Source: a virus
IMG/VR virus record: IMGVR_UViG_3300037089_000751
Location: 1 to 51,075 of that record
Direction: 5' to 3' (one strand)
DNA: 51,075 bases
Shown here: positions 1 through 8,827 of the stretch, piece after piece
Layout: the number at the start of each line of letters is the position of its first letter
How positions within the stretch are numbered: the stretch's first letter is position 1
Notes under the pieces: generated by a model
Seen by the model: the letters and a program-made list of their open reading frames with translations, nothing else
The model's database searches: none
What the model was told of the DNA's origin: nothing
Position numbers and translations under genes: made by a program

Positions 1-1443
1 AATAATTTTGTAGGTCATTTGATATTAGAAGGTGATGGAGGGTCAACTAGTATCTCTCTTGATGATGCTACGGTATCTGTTTCTGCTAGTGACCTTGAGA
101 TGTTTACTAGTGTGGCGACATTGTACGGCACTTTATATGTTGGTTTGGATACGACTGTTTTTAATAGCATGTATGTCAATAATTTTCTGGCAATTGGTAC
201 TCCGGATCCGACTGAATACTTGCATGTTGCTGCTACTTCTAGCGTAGATGGGGTAGGCATTGCTTTAGAGAATACTTACGGTGGATCTCCAGCAAAATAC
301 TCTATAACGGCAGGTCCAGGAAATTATTTACATTTTATTGATGAATTAAACTCTTTAGAGAGAATGACCATTGATGGTTATTTTAATACAGTAAATGTGA
401 TAGACAGTTTGACACTTCCTTCAAGTGATTTCGCTTCAAATTTTTCTATTATATCAGGCCCTGTTTTTTCTGCCTTACATATTTATGATAATTACGCTTT
501 TGCCGAACGTCTTACTATTAGTGATATTGGGTATGTTGGAGTAGGAGTATTTCCGAATTATAATTTTGATGTAAATGGAGATATTCATGCTTCAGGATAT
601 TTGATTGTAGATAATTTTGCAAGCTTGAATAATGGCCTTGGTGTTACGGGTAACGCCTCTGTTGATTCTCTCAGCATAAACTTTGGTGGTATGGGCTGTA
701 GTGGTGATGCTTACTTTTTTAATGATGCGTCGATTTATTATGGTAATCTTTATGTTAATACAGATGCTTCAGTTGCAGGATCTTTGACTGTAGGTAATAG
801 AGTGTCTGAGTCCTTAAGTGAAGGTGACGTGATTTTTGGAACTCATGGTGGTACAGGATTGAGATTTTCTGGTGATAATGGCACTTTAAACCGTGTTACT
901 GCAATGCATGATTATGATAATAATCTGGTAGGACGATTGATTTTAGAAGGTGATGGTGGTAATACCAGCATTACGCTTGATGATTCGACTGTCAATATAA
1001 ATGGAGCTCTCAGCATTTTCGGGAATCTTTTTTATGAGCAAGGAATTTTTGTAGGTTCTCTTTTCAGTACGTATATAAATAATGACGCCACGTTTACTTA
1101 TCAAAGATTAGGAAATCAAGTTACCATAGCATGGCCAACTATCACAATTCCTGGAGGAACAAGAGGTAGTGGTTATTTATTTTATACGGATAGAGTTGAT
1201 AATCAGTTTATGATGCCTGATAGTATAAGACCTCTCGTTGAAACTTATGTTGGTGGTTTTGATACTGTTAATACTACGTATGGTGAAGCTGTTTCTGTTG
1301 CAAACATTCATATTGCTGGAGTTGGTGGACCTCCAAATTTTCAAATGGAGTTTTATTGGGGATATCACAATTCATTTTTTGACCCTGGTCAGAATAATAC
1401 GATTTTAGCTGGATCTTTAACTTATCTGATATCTACTTACTAA
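1..1443 (+). CDS. Phage tail fibre protein, 5'-truncated by the window edge
   Basis: The reading frame is open from the first base, and the first codons (NNFVGHLILEGDGG) match internal repeats of this protein and the next one. The gene therefore begins upstream, and the TTG at 19 is not a real start. The protein is built of beta-rich modules with motifs such as FGTHGGTGLRF, DASVAGSLTVGN and LILEGDGG, ending in a distinct C-terminal domain (about nt 1020-1443, motif FTYQRLGNQVTIAW) that could be a receptor-binding head. Trimeric beta-fibres of tailed phages have this layout. The next gene is a close paralogue over most of its length but differs at the C-terminus. No S74-type self-cleaving chaperone motif was seen. 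The fibre role is inferred from repeats and context; the receptor is unknown. Confidence 0.8.
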   Translation, partial: NNFVGHLILEGDGGSTSISLDDATVSVSASDLEMFTSVATLYGTLYVGLDTTVFNSMYVNNFLAIGTPDPTEYLHVAATSSVDGVGIALENTYGGSPAKYSITAGPGNYLHFIDELNSLERMTIDGYFNTVNVIDSLTLPSSDFASNFSIISGPVFSALHIYDNYAFAERLTISDIGYVGVGVFPNYNFDVNGDIHASGYLIVDNFASLNNGLGVTGNASVDSLSINFGGMGCSGDAYFFNDASIYYGNLYVNTDASVAGSLTVGNRVSESLSEGDVIFGTHGGTGLRFSGDNGTLNRVTAMHDYDNNLVGRLILEGDGGNTSITLDDSTVNINGALSIFGNLFYEQGIFVGSLFSTYINNDATFTYQRLGNQVTIAWPTITIPGGTRGSGYLFYTDRVDNQFMMPDSIRPLVETYVGGFDTVNTTYGEAVSVANIHIAGVGGPPNFQMEFYWGYHNSFFDPGQNNTILAGSLTYLISTY

Positions 1444-2990
1444 TAATAAAGGGTATTTAATGGCACAGTTAATAAGAAGGTGGATAGGGGATAATCAAGT
1501 AGATCATACTAAGATTGATCCTACTGATGTCTATACCATTAGAGGTCTGAATGTCACTTCAGATGCCACTGTCATAGGCCACACAAAACTTAATGGCAAT
1601 GTAACTGTGCTTGGAGATATGACTGTAGCTGGTACTACTACTGTTACTCACACAGAAGTGACCATAAGCGAAGAACTTCGAATAAATCAAATGTCCGCTC
1701 ATCCTGGTATTCTTATAGATCAGACTGGTAATGCTCCTGCATTACAGATTAAGAATATTGGGGGAAACGATGCAATCATTATTGATCATGGAAATATTGT
1801 TCTTGGTACGGGCGGCTTGATTAGTTATGATACGTCTGTAGTTAATAATTTGTATGTTGGTCATGATACTTCTATTGCAAACGCTTTATATGTTGGTAAT
1901 AGGTATCAAGAAATATTAAATGAAGGTGATGCCCTATTTGGTACTCATGGTGGTACGGGAATAAGAATCGTTGGAGATAATGGTTCTTTAAATAGAATTA
2001 CCGCTAGATACGATAGTGAAAATGACATTGTGGGGCATTTAATATTGGGTGGAAATGAAGGATCAACTTCGATAGATCTTGCAGATGCTACTATAACATT
2101 ATCAGCACCGGATTTTCAGTTATATAGTCGCATTGTGGTTAATAATGATGCTTCGATTCAAAACAATTTGTTTGTTTTTAATCAGGCAAGTATAAATATT
2201 GATAAGCCTACAGAAGCTTTACATGTTGCAGGTACTTCGAGTATAGATGGAGTAGGGATTGCCCTAGAAAATATTTATGGGGGGAATCCTGGGAAATTTT
2301 CCATCACAACGGGTCCTGGTCCTTATTTGCATTTTATTGATGAATTTACTTCTTTAGAACGGATGTACATTGATGGCAATTTAAATGCCGTGAATGTAGT
2401 TGATAGTTTAACTATTCCTTCAAGTGACTTTGCTGCGAGCTGGACAATTGCTTCTGGTCCAACGTTTAATAATTTGCATTTTTACGATAATGTGTCATTA
2501 ATTGAGAGACTAACTATATCAGATTTTGGGTACGTCGGAATAGGCACGTTTCCTTACTATACCCTGGATGTGGCTGGAGATGGCCATTTTACATATAATC
2601 TTTATGTGGATCAGTATGCAAGTATAGGTAACGGCCTCGGAGTCTCTGGTGGTGCTTATATAGATATTCTTAATGTTTTTAGTGGAATGGGTTGTAGCGG
2701 GGATGCCTATTTTTATAATGATGCTTCTATTTATTCTGGTAATCTTTATGTAAATACAGATGCTTCTGTAGCAAATTCTTTAACAGTAGGCAATAGATTT
2801 TCAGAGTATTTAAATAATGGAGATGTCCTTTTTGGTACTCATGGTGGTACGGGGCTCCGTTTTGTCGGGGATAACGGTAGTTTAAATAGGATTCAAGCTC
2901 GGTACGATGCTGATTTAGATATACAGGGGTGGCTGATATTAGAGAGTGGTGGAAGCACTTCAATAAGTCTTGCTCCTGATAATATTCAGA
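1..2990 (+). repeat. Repeated fibre module across two adjacent genes
   Basis: The marker LxLEGDGG/LxLxxxxGSTSI occurs near nt 13-60, 925-975, 2035-2085 and 2930-2980, so the unit is about 890-910 nt where copies are adjacent. The preceding marker GTHGGTG occurs near 840, 1940 and 2836 with almost the same DNA each time. The copies are diverged, not identical, so the duplication is old or under diversifying selection. They offer substrate for recombination between the two fibre genes. Confidence 0.8.
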
Positions 2991-3508
2991 TAAGTCCAGC
3001 TGTTGGATTAAATATTTATGGAGATGCTACAGTAAGTGGGAATTTACAGGTACTTGGAAATCTTGTTTATCCTAATAATTTATTTCAAGTTGGATCAGAT
3101 ACAGGATTAAATATTTCGACATTAAATGCGTCTTTATATGACGTTTTTGGAGATACTCTGGAATGGAGTGTTTTAGGGAACATACTTAATATCCGTATGG
3201 TAATAGAACATATTAAATTGCATGATTCTTATGCGTGGTTTGTGTCTGCAGATTTTTCTGCCTCAACATTGAGAACAGCTTTGGAAGGATTATTTGGGAC
3301 CTACCCTAATTTGTCGACAGATAAAATGAATTTTAACGTTGTTGGGTCGTTTAAAAGAATATCGGATAATAATGTTATAACGGTTACAGGTACAATGATT
3401 TTGGATATTAGTGCTTGGACATTATTTTTTGCATCTACTGATCCTTCAATTACAACTAGTGTGGATTATAAATACGATTTTAATGCAATATCTCTATTAA
3501 TGTATTAA
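1460..3508 (+). CDS. Modular tail fibre protein, paralogue of the upstream gene
   Basis: This 682-residue protein starts at ATG 1460 behind AAAGGG, 16 nt after the preceding stop. The N-terminus (WIGDNQVDHTKIDP, then strand repeats of the type VTSDATVIGHTKLNGNVTV) resembles virion-anchoring ends of phage fibres. Two copies of a roughly 300-residue module follow, marked by FGTHGGTGIRIVGDNG and FGTHGGTGLRFVGDNG, with intervening segments (HFIDE.TSLERM, LTISDFGYVGIG) closely matching the upstream gene. The last 145 residues or so are unrelated to the neighbour's C-terminus, suggesting a swapped receptor-binding head on a conserved shaft. Tail fibre function is inferred; attachment site on the virion cannot be told. 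Confidence 0.82.
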   Translation: MAQLIRRWIGDNQVDHTKIDPTDVYTIRGLNVTSDATVIGHTKLNGNVTVLGDMTVAGTTTVTHTEVTISEELRINQMSAHPGILIDQTGNAPALQIKNIGGNDAIIIDHGNIVLGTGGLISYDTSVVNNLYVGHDTSIANALYVGNRYQEILNEGDALFGTHGGTGIRIVGDNGSLNRITARYDSENDIVGHLILGGNEGSTSIDLADATITLSAPDFQLYSRIVVNNDASIQNNLFVFNQASINIDKPTEALHVAGTSSIDGVGIALENIYGGNPGKFSITTGPGPYLHFIDEFTSLERMYIDGNLNAVNVVDSLTIPSSDFAASWTIASGPTFNNLHFYDNVSLIERLTISDFGYVGIGTFPYYTLDVAGDGHFTYNLYVDQYASIGNGLGVSGGAYIDILNVFSGMGCSGDAYFYNDASIYSGNLYVNTDASVANSLTVGNRFSEYLNNGDVLFGTHGGTGLRFVGDNGSLNRIQARYDADLDIQGWLILESGGSTSISLAPDNIQISPAVGLNIYGDATVSGNLQVLGNLVYPNNLFQVGSDTGLNISTLNASLYDVFGDTLEWSVLGNILNIRMVIEHIKLHDSYAWFVSADFSASTLRTALEGLFGTYPNLSTDKMNFNVVGSFKRISDNNVITVTGTMILDISAWTLFFASTDPSITTSVDYKYDFNAISLLMY

Positions 3509-3564
3509 ACAATGGGTTAGATGATAACCTACAGATTAAATTCAAATAAGAAAGGTTGGTAATT

Positions 3565-3819
3565 ATGGAAAATGTAAATGGTCAGATTGAAGATGGCGTT
3601 GTAGAACCAGTAAAAGATGAACCTGTAAAGATTGAGATTGATCCTGCTTCAGCAATGGCTTTGAGACTTCAAGAGTTTGACAAGAAAATTGCAGAGGCGG
3701 AAGCGACCGTTGCAAATTTAAAATTGCAGAGAGCAACTTTTTTGTACGATACAAACGTACAATTAATAGTCAATAGACATAATGCCCAAAATCAAGCCCC
3801 AGTAACACCGGCTCAATAA
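3565..3819 (+). CDS. Small acidic coiled-coil protein in the fibre operon
   Basis: ATG 3565 is chosen over an in-frame TTG at 3556 because AAAGG at 3551-3555 then has normal spacing. The 84-residue product has a Glu/Asp/Val/Pro-rich first third, then a helix with heptad character (residues about 33-60, LQEFDKKIAEAEATVANLKL) and a polar tail. There is no signal peptide, membrane segment or known motif. Its position just before a strong terminator, downstream of two fibre genes, fits a fibre chaperone or small virion component, but that is only inference from place and size. Confidence 0.7.
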   Translation: MENVNGQIEDGVVEPVKDEPVKIEIDPASAMALRLQEFDKKIAEAEATVANLKLQRATFLYDTNVQLIVNRHNAQNQAPVTPAQ

Positions 3820-3852
3820 TGTTTTGGGTCTTAAAAAGACATGAGTGATGTT

Positions 3853-3891
3853 AAAGGGAGACTGCTGTAGTTTCCCTTTACTTTATTTTTT
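3853..3891 (+). terminator. Rho-independent terminator after the first fibre group
   Basis: An 11-bp stem with one G-U pair (left arm 3853-3863, right arm 3869-3879) closes a 5-nt loop and is followed by a T-rich run at 3882-3891. It lies between the small coiled-coil gene and the next fibre gene, and should end or weaken transcription of the first fibre group. Confidence 0.85.
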
Positions 3892-3929
3892 GTGGCTTGT
3901 GTTAGGATAATGCAGACAAGGAGATTTTA

Positions 3930-4832
3930 ATGACAATTCTAAATGGTTTTGATTATAATGATCCTAGTGATACTAGGCCTTGGGGTCCAAGGGAATCCCA
4001 GTGTTGGCAAGATATGATCAGAACAGTTTCCAACGATATTGTTGGAGGCACAAAAGACACAAGTGGGCACAAACACAATAAATTGTATGATGGATCTGCT
4101 AATTTAAGACTCCAGATTAGTGGAGCCCCTTCAACTGGGCATGTCCTTGTGGGTAATGGTAGTCAGTATGCCGATTCAACTTTGGCTTCAAATTATGTAG
4201 GCTATTATCGAAATGCTTTTACTAATGTTAAAGATGCTTTGGATTCACTGCTTAGACAGCCTCCTACAATAACAGGTTTTTCAGGTGGGTCTACAAATGA
4301 AAAAGGCCAGACTATTACAACGGTTAATACTTCTTGGACAATATCTGGAGATACCCCTACACACAGTACTTTAACGGATGTCCTAGGATTTGATATAAAT
4401 ACTGCAGGAGGATCGCACAGTTTTACAAGTCTTTCTTTAACTACAGATTATTCGTATACATTGACTGTAGGTGATAATGTAGCTAATCCAACTTCTTCCG
4501 CTACTACAACCGTTCATTTTACTCAAAAACTTTACTATGGAAATAATGCCAATACGTCACTTAATTCTGCTCAAGTTATAGCCTTGGGTAATATCGGATT
4601 AACTGATACACGATTGCATACGTTATCAATGAACGGTGGCGGAAATTATCTCTATATTTCATATCCAGTAGCTTATGGTGTGGCTGCAATTTGGGTTAGC
4701 GGATTATTAGATAACTCATGGATTCAATCAACCGTTAGTGTGACTAATGCTTCTGGAGCCACTGAAAATTTTTATGTCTATAGATCTTTAAATGTACAGG
4801 TTGGTTCCGGTATCCCTGTTCAAATACAATAG
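3930..4832 (+). CDS. Tail fibre / receptor-binding protein with HxHNKL motif
   Basis: This 300-residue protein starts at ATG 3930 behind AAGGAG (3918-3923). The N-terminal part contains GHKHNKLYDG (residues about 46-55), a motif repeatedly seen near the N-terminus of phage fibre and baseplate-attached proteins. A middle segment of about 100 residues is Ser/Thr-rich and beta-like. The C-terminal 100 residues (NYLYISYPVAYG, then NASGATENFYVYRS) resemble a conserved C-terminal domain found in many phage fibres. It is the first gene after a terminator, so it needs read-through or its own promoter. Fibre assignment is fairly secure; ligand is unknown. Confidence 0.78.
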   Translation: MTILNGFDYNDPSDTRPWGPRESQCWQDMIRTVSNDIVGGTKDTSGHKHNKLYDGSANLRLQISGAPSTGHVLVGNGSQYADSTLASNYVGYYRNAFTNVKDALDSLLRQPPTITGFSGGSTNEKGQTITTVNTSWTISGDTPTHSTLTDVLGFDINTAGGSHSFTSLSLTTDYSYTLTVGDNVANPTSSATTTVHFTQKLYYGNNANTSLNSAQVIALGNIGLTDTRLHTLSMNGGGNYLYISYPVAYGVAAIWVSGLLDNSWIQSTVSVTNASGATENFYVYRSLNVQVGSGIPVQIQ

Positions 4833-4841
4833 GAGTAGAAA

Positions 4842-6287
4842 ATGTCAACAAATCCAGGTGTTCTAGTTATAGCTCCTGTCCGTCCGTATGATTCAGCAGA
4901 TACCTATCCTACGACTTATGCTGATGAGGCTTTAGGAGGGTACCATATTGCTTTAGATAATACCGCTCGAGATGCTATTCCAGCTTCGCGTAGAGAAGAA
5001 GGATTATTGTGCTATGTGACTACTACAGGAAACATGTATCGACTTGTAGGTGGAATTGCAAATGGAAATTGGGCTGCTACGTCCTTTGCTGGGGCTACAG
5101 GACCAACTGGAGCGGTTGGAAGTACTGGAGCAACGGGAACTGCGGGGACTGCTGGAGCAACGGGAGCGACCGGAACTGATGGAGCTACAGGATCTACTGG
5201 AGCCACGGGAGCTACTGGAGCAGGAACGGTTAGTTCTAATCATTATGTTCCTGTTAGTAATGGTTCAACTTATGTTGATTCTCCTGTTAGCGTAAATGAT
5301 ACCTACTTTGTAGGTGTAAACATGTCTGGTACTTATCCATTAGGTATATCTGATGCATCAATGGAATTGCAAGTTGCTAGTCGGTACGGTACTGGATCAA
5401 TTGGTATTAATGGTTATGATATACGTGCAAATGGGAATGAACCTGGGTATAGTATTGATTCTGGAGTTTTAGGCCTTATGGGTGGATGGAGCGATAACAC
5501 GGGGTCTTGCATTTTATTGGCAGGACCTATTTGGGGATCTAATGCTTTACCTACTCTAAGTTTAGCTAATAGAATTGAATTTTATTGCAATAACTGGAAT
5601 AAAGGCGGTTCTGCGGGTAAAATGTTTCTGGCTGAGAATCCATCTCTTAACGGTTTATATGTTAATTGCACTCAATACTTGGCAGGAAATTTAGGGACCT
5701 TTACTTTTACTGGTGGTACAGGTGGTGACACAACAATAAATATTGCTAACTCTTATCAGCCAGATACAAAAGTAGTTACTATTTCTGGGTATGGGACCCC
5801 TGAGTCACATCCAGCGGATTTCCAGTATTGGATGGGAGGAGGCAACATTGAACTTAATAATGGTGGCCAGACTGGTGACGGAGCCCCTTGTGGTGCTTTA
5901 ATATTTTCCAATACAACTCAAACTACTAATGGCCCAGTCATGGGTTACATCAACGTGGCTAATCAGGGTGGTACGGGAACTGATGCCAGCGCTATTATGC
6001 ATATAGCTATTAAATCAAGTGGAGGTTTAAAAGAAGCTATACGTGTACGTGAGAATACGGATGTTCTTTTGTATGGTCAACTAGGTATTGGTGCAGAAGC
6101 TGGGATAGGAGAACCTTTAACTATACAGTACCCATCAACAGTTTTAAGAACCTTAGATGTACAAGGAACAGGTTCTGCTTATTCTTTTGTTGTTGCTCCT
6201 GGGTATTTACAGGTTATTGCAGATATTGGTGATGGGTGTGGAGCAAAAGTTTTATATATACCCTTATATGATTCGGTGCATAGTTAA
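4842..6287 (+). CDS. Collagen-repeat tail fibre protein
   Basis: A 481-residue protein starting at ATG 4842 with AGGAG nine bases upstream. Residues 1-83 form a compact N-terminal domain, probably the virion anchor. Residues 84-128 are fifteen uninterrupted Gly-X-Y triplets, predicting a trimeric collagen-like stalk. The rest (about 129-481) is Gly/Asn/Thr-rich and beta-strand-like, with features of a fibre shaft and head. Collagen stalks are common in phage fibres and imply a homotrimer. The stop overlaps the start of the glycosyltransferase-like gene by one base (TAATG), so the two are probably translationally coupled. Confidence 0.85.
   Translation: MSTNPGVLVIAPVRPYDSADTYPTTYADEALGGYHIALDNTARDAIPASRREEGLLCYVTTTGNMYRLVGGIANGNWAATSFAGATGPTGAVGSTGATGTAGTAGATGATGTDGATGSTGATGATGAGTVSSNHYVPVSNGSTYVDSPVSVNDTYFVGVNMSGTYPLGISDASMELQVASRYGTGSIGINGYDIRANGNEPGYSIDSGVLGLMGGWSDNTGSCILLAGPIWGSNALPTLSLANRIEFYCNNWNKGGSAGKMFLAENPSLNGLYVNCTQYLAGNLGTFTFTGGTGGDTTINIANSYQPDTKVVTISGYGTPESHPADFQYWMGGGNIELNNGGQTGDGAPCGALIFSNTTQTTNGPVMGYINVANQGGTGTDASAIMHIAIKSSGGLKEAIRVRENTDVLLYGQLGIGAEAGIGEPLTIQYPSTVLRTLDVQGTGSAYSFVVAPGYLQVIADIGDGCGAKVLYIPLYDSVHS
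5091..5225 (+). repeat. Collagen-like Gly-X-Y repeat tract
   Basis: Fifteen consecutive Gly-X-Y triplets, mostly Gly-Ala-Thr, are encoded by imperfect 9-nt repeats of the type GGAGCTACN. Repeats of this kind readily change length by slippage, so stalk length may vary between relatives. Confidence 0.9.
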
Positions 6288-6736
6288 TGATAGTGACTCA
6301 GTACCATATTGGGGAAATACCTTTTAAGCGACAGGTATGTCTTGACCAGTTGAGAGAATCAATTCCAAAAGGAATAGAATATGAATTTATTACTCAGCCA
6401 ATACAGGTACCAGAGTATAAAGGTGAGAAGAGTTTACGTAGAGATTCTGGCTTTGCGAGGCTTATGCTCCTAAAGGAGAATCCTAATCGTATGTGGATTG
6501 ATACAGATGTGAAATGTGTTCAATGGCCTGAAATTGAGGAAGGTAAACCTCATATATATGCGGGTCGATGCTCGGCTTCTGTGATGTACTTAAAGGGGTG
6601 TAATACTATTGATATTATGATTAGCGAGTTTTTGAAAACTACATTTTTATGTATGCACTGGTTACTTTATAAATACGTAAAGTTTAATTTAATTCCAGCA
6701 GGTTGCTTTGATCACTTGCAATTGGCAACAAGATAA
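6287..6736 (+). CDS. Small DXD-motif glycosyltransferase-like protein
   Basis: The 149-residue product has the signature of the DXD sugar-binding region of GT-A glycosyltransferases (as in GT32 and capsular-polysaccharide-type enzymes): SGFARLMLLKENP followed by WIDTDV, with D72-T-D74 as the predicted metal and nucleotide-sugar ligands. The N-terminal strand-helix segment (residues 1-45) fits the start of a Rossmann-like GT-A fold. It is shorter than typical members (often 200-300 residues), so it may be a minimal or decaying enzyme. The start overlaps the preceding fibre stop by one base, placing it in the fibre operon. Sugar donor and acceptor are unknown; modification of a fibre or host glycan is a guess. 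Confidence 0.65.
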   Translation: MIVTQYHIGEIPFKRQVCLDQLRESIPKGIEYEFITQPIQVPEYKGEKSLRRDSGFARLMLLKENPNRMWIDTDVKCVQWPEIEEGKPHIYAGRCSASVMYLKGCNTIDIMISEFLKTTFLCMHWLLYKYVKFNLIPAGCFDHLQLATR

Positions 6737-6744
6737 GGGCTAAT

Positions 6745-7407
6745 ATGGCAGTTTACGGTGATAATTATGATTTTGGAGATAGCCCTCTTTATAAAGATGA
6801 TGGGACACATGCAAGTTTTTGGGTTTCTAATGTTCCTTCAAATTGGAATAACGCTTTAAATTGGTCTAATACTTCTGGAGGTCCTGGTGGAGATGGAGTT
6901 CCTGATTACGCCTCTGTTGTGACTTACGATCAAAGCGGTATCGGTAATTGTTTAATCGATATTCCTATTTTTCCTTACAGCTTTTATGTAACTCATGGAT
7001 ATGATTCCACCATAACTCAAAATAATAATACAGTACAGGCAGGTTACGGCCTTTTTGATGGAGGAAATTTTGTAGGTAGTCCGACATCCACTGTTAGATT
7101 AACTACCCTTTATCTGGGAGATTGCTTTCTTCAAGATTCCTCGGTTCACATAACACAGGATATGTCCTGTGTCTCTTCTCATAATCAATGGTCCCCTCTG
7201 AATAATTCTAACATAATCATGGATGGAACAGGTAAACAGAATGTTTACGTGGAAATAGGTGGAGTTGTTCCATATCTTACCATAAAAAAAGCTGATACCG
7301 CACAGGTACGTTGTTATGGGGGTCATCTCATTCTTATTAAAGATAATCTTTTAATACAAGATGGTACCTTTAATATGAACGGGCATGATATTCAAGTTGG
7401 AATGTAA
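6745..7407 (+). CDS. Short beta-rich fibre-like protein
   Basis: A 220-residue protein starting at ATG 6745 with AAGGG upstream. The N-terminus has the pattern FWVSNVPSNWNNALNWS, then SGGPGGDGVPDYASVV, which recalls the Asn/Trp/Gly-rich entry segments of phage and adhesin beta-helix proteins. The remainder has short alternating hydrophobic stretches (LTTLYLGDCFL, NVYVEIGG, LTIKKADTA, LILIKDNLLI) expected of a stacked beta-solenoid. There is no enzyme motif. It probably forms a virion adhesin or decoration; specific function unknown. Confidence 0.68.
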   Translation: MAVYGDNYDFGDSPLYKDDGTHASFWVSNVPSNWNNALNWSNTSGGPGGDGVPDYASVVTYDQSGIGNCLIDIPIFPYSFYVTHGYDSTITQNNNTVQAGYGLFDGGNFVGSPTSTVRLTTLYLGDCFLQDSSVHITQDMSCVSSHNQWSPLNNSNIIMDGTGKQNVYVEIGGVVPYLTIKKADTAQVRCYGGHLILIKDNLLIQDGTFNMNGHDIQVGM

Positions 7408-7454
7408 TTTAATCTTTGATTTTTCATTAAAAAATTCATACGGAGTTGTGTCCT

Positions 7455-8807
7455 TTGGCTGTTTTTAGAGAAAAAACATTTGAAGTTCTCACGAAGGATA
7501 TTGATAATGGAAGGATAAATTCTAATCCTTCTTTTATTATTATTCCTTCTGGACAAATTATTGTTTTTTATAGTAAATACATGACTTCTGGTCGTACAAG
7601 TGACAGCCGTGTGACTTTTGTTTCAGGGTTTACTATTCAAGTGGATGCTGGAGCAGGAACCTTAAATAGTAATGCGGTTACTTGGAATGCTGCAACAATA
7701 GCCCTACCTCCTAGTTCATACGTCCTTGTTTATGTGGATGTTTCTGGTAATGTTGTTACTACCACTAGTTGGTCTATGGATGTTGTTAAAACATCTATTG
7801 TTTTGGCTTATGTGAATGTGGGTGATAGTGTTGTCGTTTATATAGAAGAAGTTGAAAAAGCTGGTAATTATATTTTTGTAAGGAAACAGGTTCCTGTTGT
7901 TGGTGGTTGGGTCTGGGATGATAATGAGTATATTCTTAATACAGGAGAACAGCCTCGAGCAGCTTATGATGTTTCTATGGGAAAAGTGTATGTTTCTTAT
8001 AGAAAAGACAGTACTGCTTTTATGCGGCTGTTTGATGTAAGTGACGATACTACTTGGCATTATATTCGTAATTATTCAGTCACAGCTTCAACAATAAATA
8101 TCAATGCTAATCCTCAAGTGATTTTTAACTTTAGGGGAGGTGCTGGAAATAAAGCTGTAGGTACAATGGCTAATCCAGATCTCTTTCCAATATCCGTTGT
8201 AGGTTTTGGATTTATACTTGAAAGTGGAAGTCCTGTTCCTTACATTTTTATAGGTCCTTTAACAGCAAATTCTTATACGCCTTATATTATAACTGATGTG
8301 ACATTTAATATTTATACAACATATGGTAATAGTGGGTATGTTCTTGAAGACTCTTTTTCAACACCTTATCCTTTCAGGAATGATTTTACTCTATGGCATA
8401 GATGGACTGGTACGTCAGGAATTAAATACATAGGGATTTCTGTAGGGACCCATTTATTTGTTCAACCTTTTGTGACTGATCCAGCTTATTATAGTTCTGT
8501 GACGGTTGTGTCGGATTATGAAGTTAGGTCGTTAGTTTCTGATACCGTAAATTCTTTATTAGCTGATCGTGTGTATGCTCTGACTCCAGGAGCAGGTCAT
8601 TTAGGCACGGTGGTAAAAACATACGAATATGACGCTGAGTTTAATTTTCAAATTGATAATATGTCTTTAATAACTGGAGCAGGAAATATAGGTACTGTTG
8701 TTAAAACATCTGAATATGAGGCTGTGTTTAATTTTCAAACTGATAGTATGTCTTTGATAACTGGAGCTGGAAATCAGGCATTGATAACTAATATTGTATA
8801 TCATTAA
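7455..8807 (+). CDS. Beta-rich virion adhesin-like protein, TTG start
   Basis: The TTG at 7455 is chosen because GGAG (7442-7445) lies nine bases upstream; a TTG at 7446 in the same frame abuts the ribosome-binding site and is unlikely. The resulting 450-residue protein is almost all beta-strand in character, with an N-terminal domain (residues 1-170, GQIIVFYSKYM, SYVLVYVDVSG), a middle part resembling propeller or glycan-binding folds (YDVSMGKVYVSYRKD) and a C-terminal tandem repeat of 29 residues. No catalytic motif was recognised. Its place among fibre genes suggests a fibre or baseplate adhesin. Confidence 0.68.
   Translation: MAVFREKTFEVLTKDIDNGRINSNPSFIIIPSGQIIVFYSKYMTSGRTSDSRVTFVSGFTIQVDAGAGTLNSNAVTWNAATIALPPSSYVLVYVDVSGNVVTTTSWSMDVVKTSIVLAYVNVGDSVVVYIEEVEKAGNYIFVRKQVPVVGGWVWDDNEYILNTGEQPRAAYDVSMGKVYVSYRKDSTAFMRLFDVSDDTTWHYIRNYSVTASTININANPQVIFNFRGGAGNKAVGTMANPDLFPISVVGFGFILESGSPVPYIFIGPLTANSYTPYIITDVTFNIYTTYGNSGYVLEDSFSTPYPFRNDFTLWHRWTGTSGIKYIGISVGTHLFVQPFVTDPAYYSSVTVVSDYEVRSLVSDTVNSLLADRVYALTPGAGHLGTVVKTYEYDAEFNFQIDNMSLITGAGNIGTVVKTSEYEAVFNFQTDSMSLITGAGNQALITNIVYH
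8601..8774 (+). repeat. Two tandem 29-residue repeats
   Basis: Two 87-nt units (8601-8687 and 8688-8774) encode near-identical peptides beginning LGTVVKTYEY and IGTVVKTSEY and ending SLITGAGN. The preceding ALTPGAG may be a remnant of a third unit. They sit at the C-terminus of the TTG-start protein. Confidence 0.88.
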
Positions 8808-8827
8808 ATGTCTAATGCGAGGAAAAT

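Noticed and set aside
19-21. TTG as the start of the first fibre gene
   Set aside because: Codons before it are open to the window edge and encode NNFVGH, matching the DIVGHL/NLVGRL context of the internal repeats. The gene continues upstream.
5004-5295. Open frames in other phases over the collagen tract, both strands
   Set aside because: They follow from the 9-nt repeat structure of the collagen codons, have biased Ser/Arg, Pro/Val or Leu/Glu compositions and lack ribosome-binding sites.
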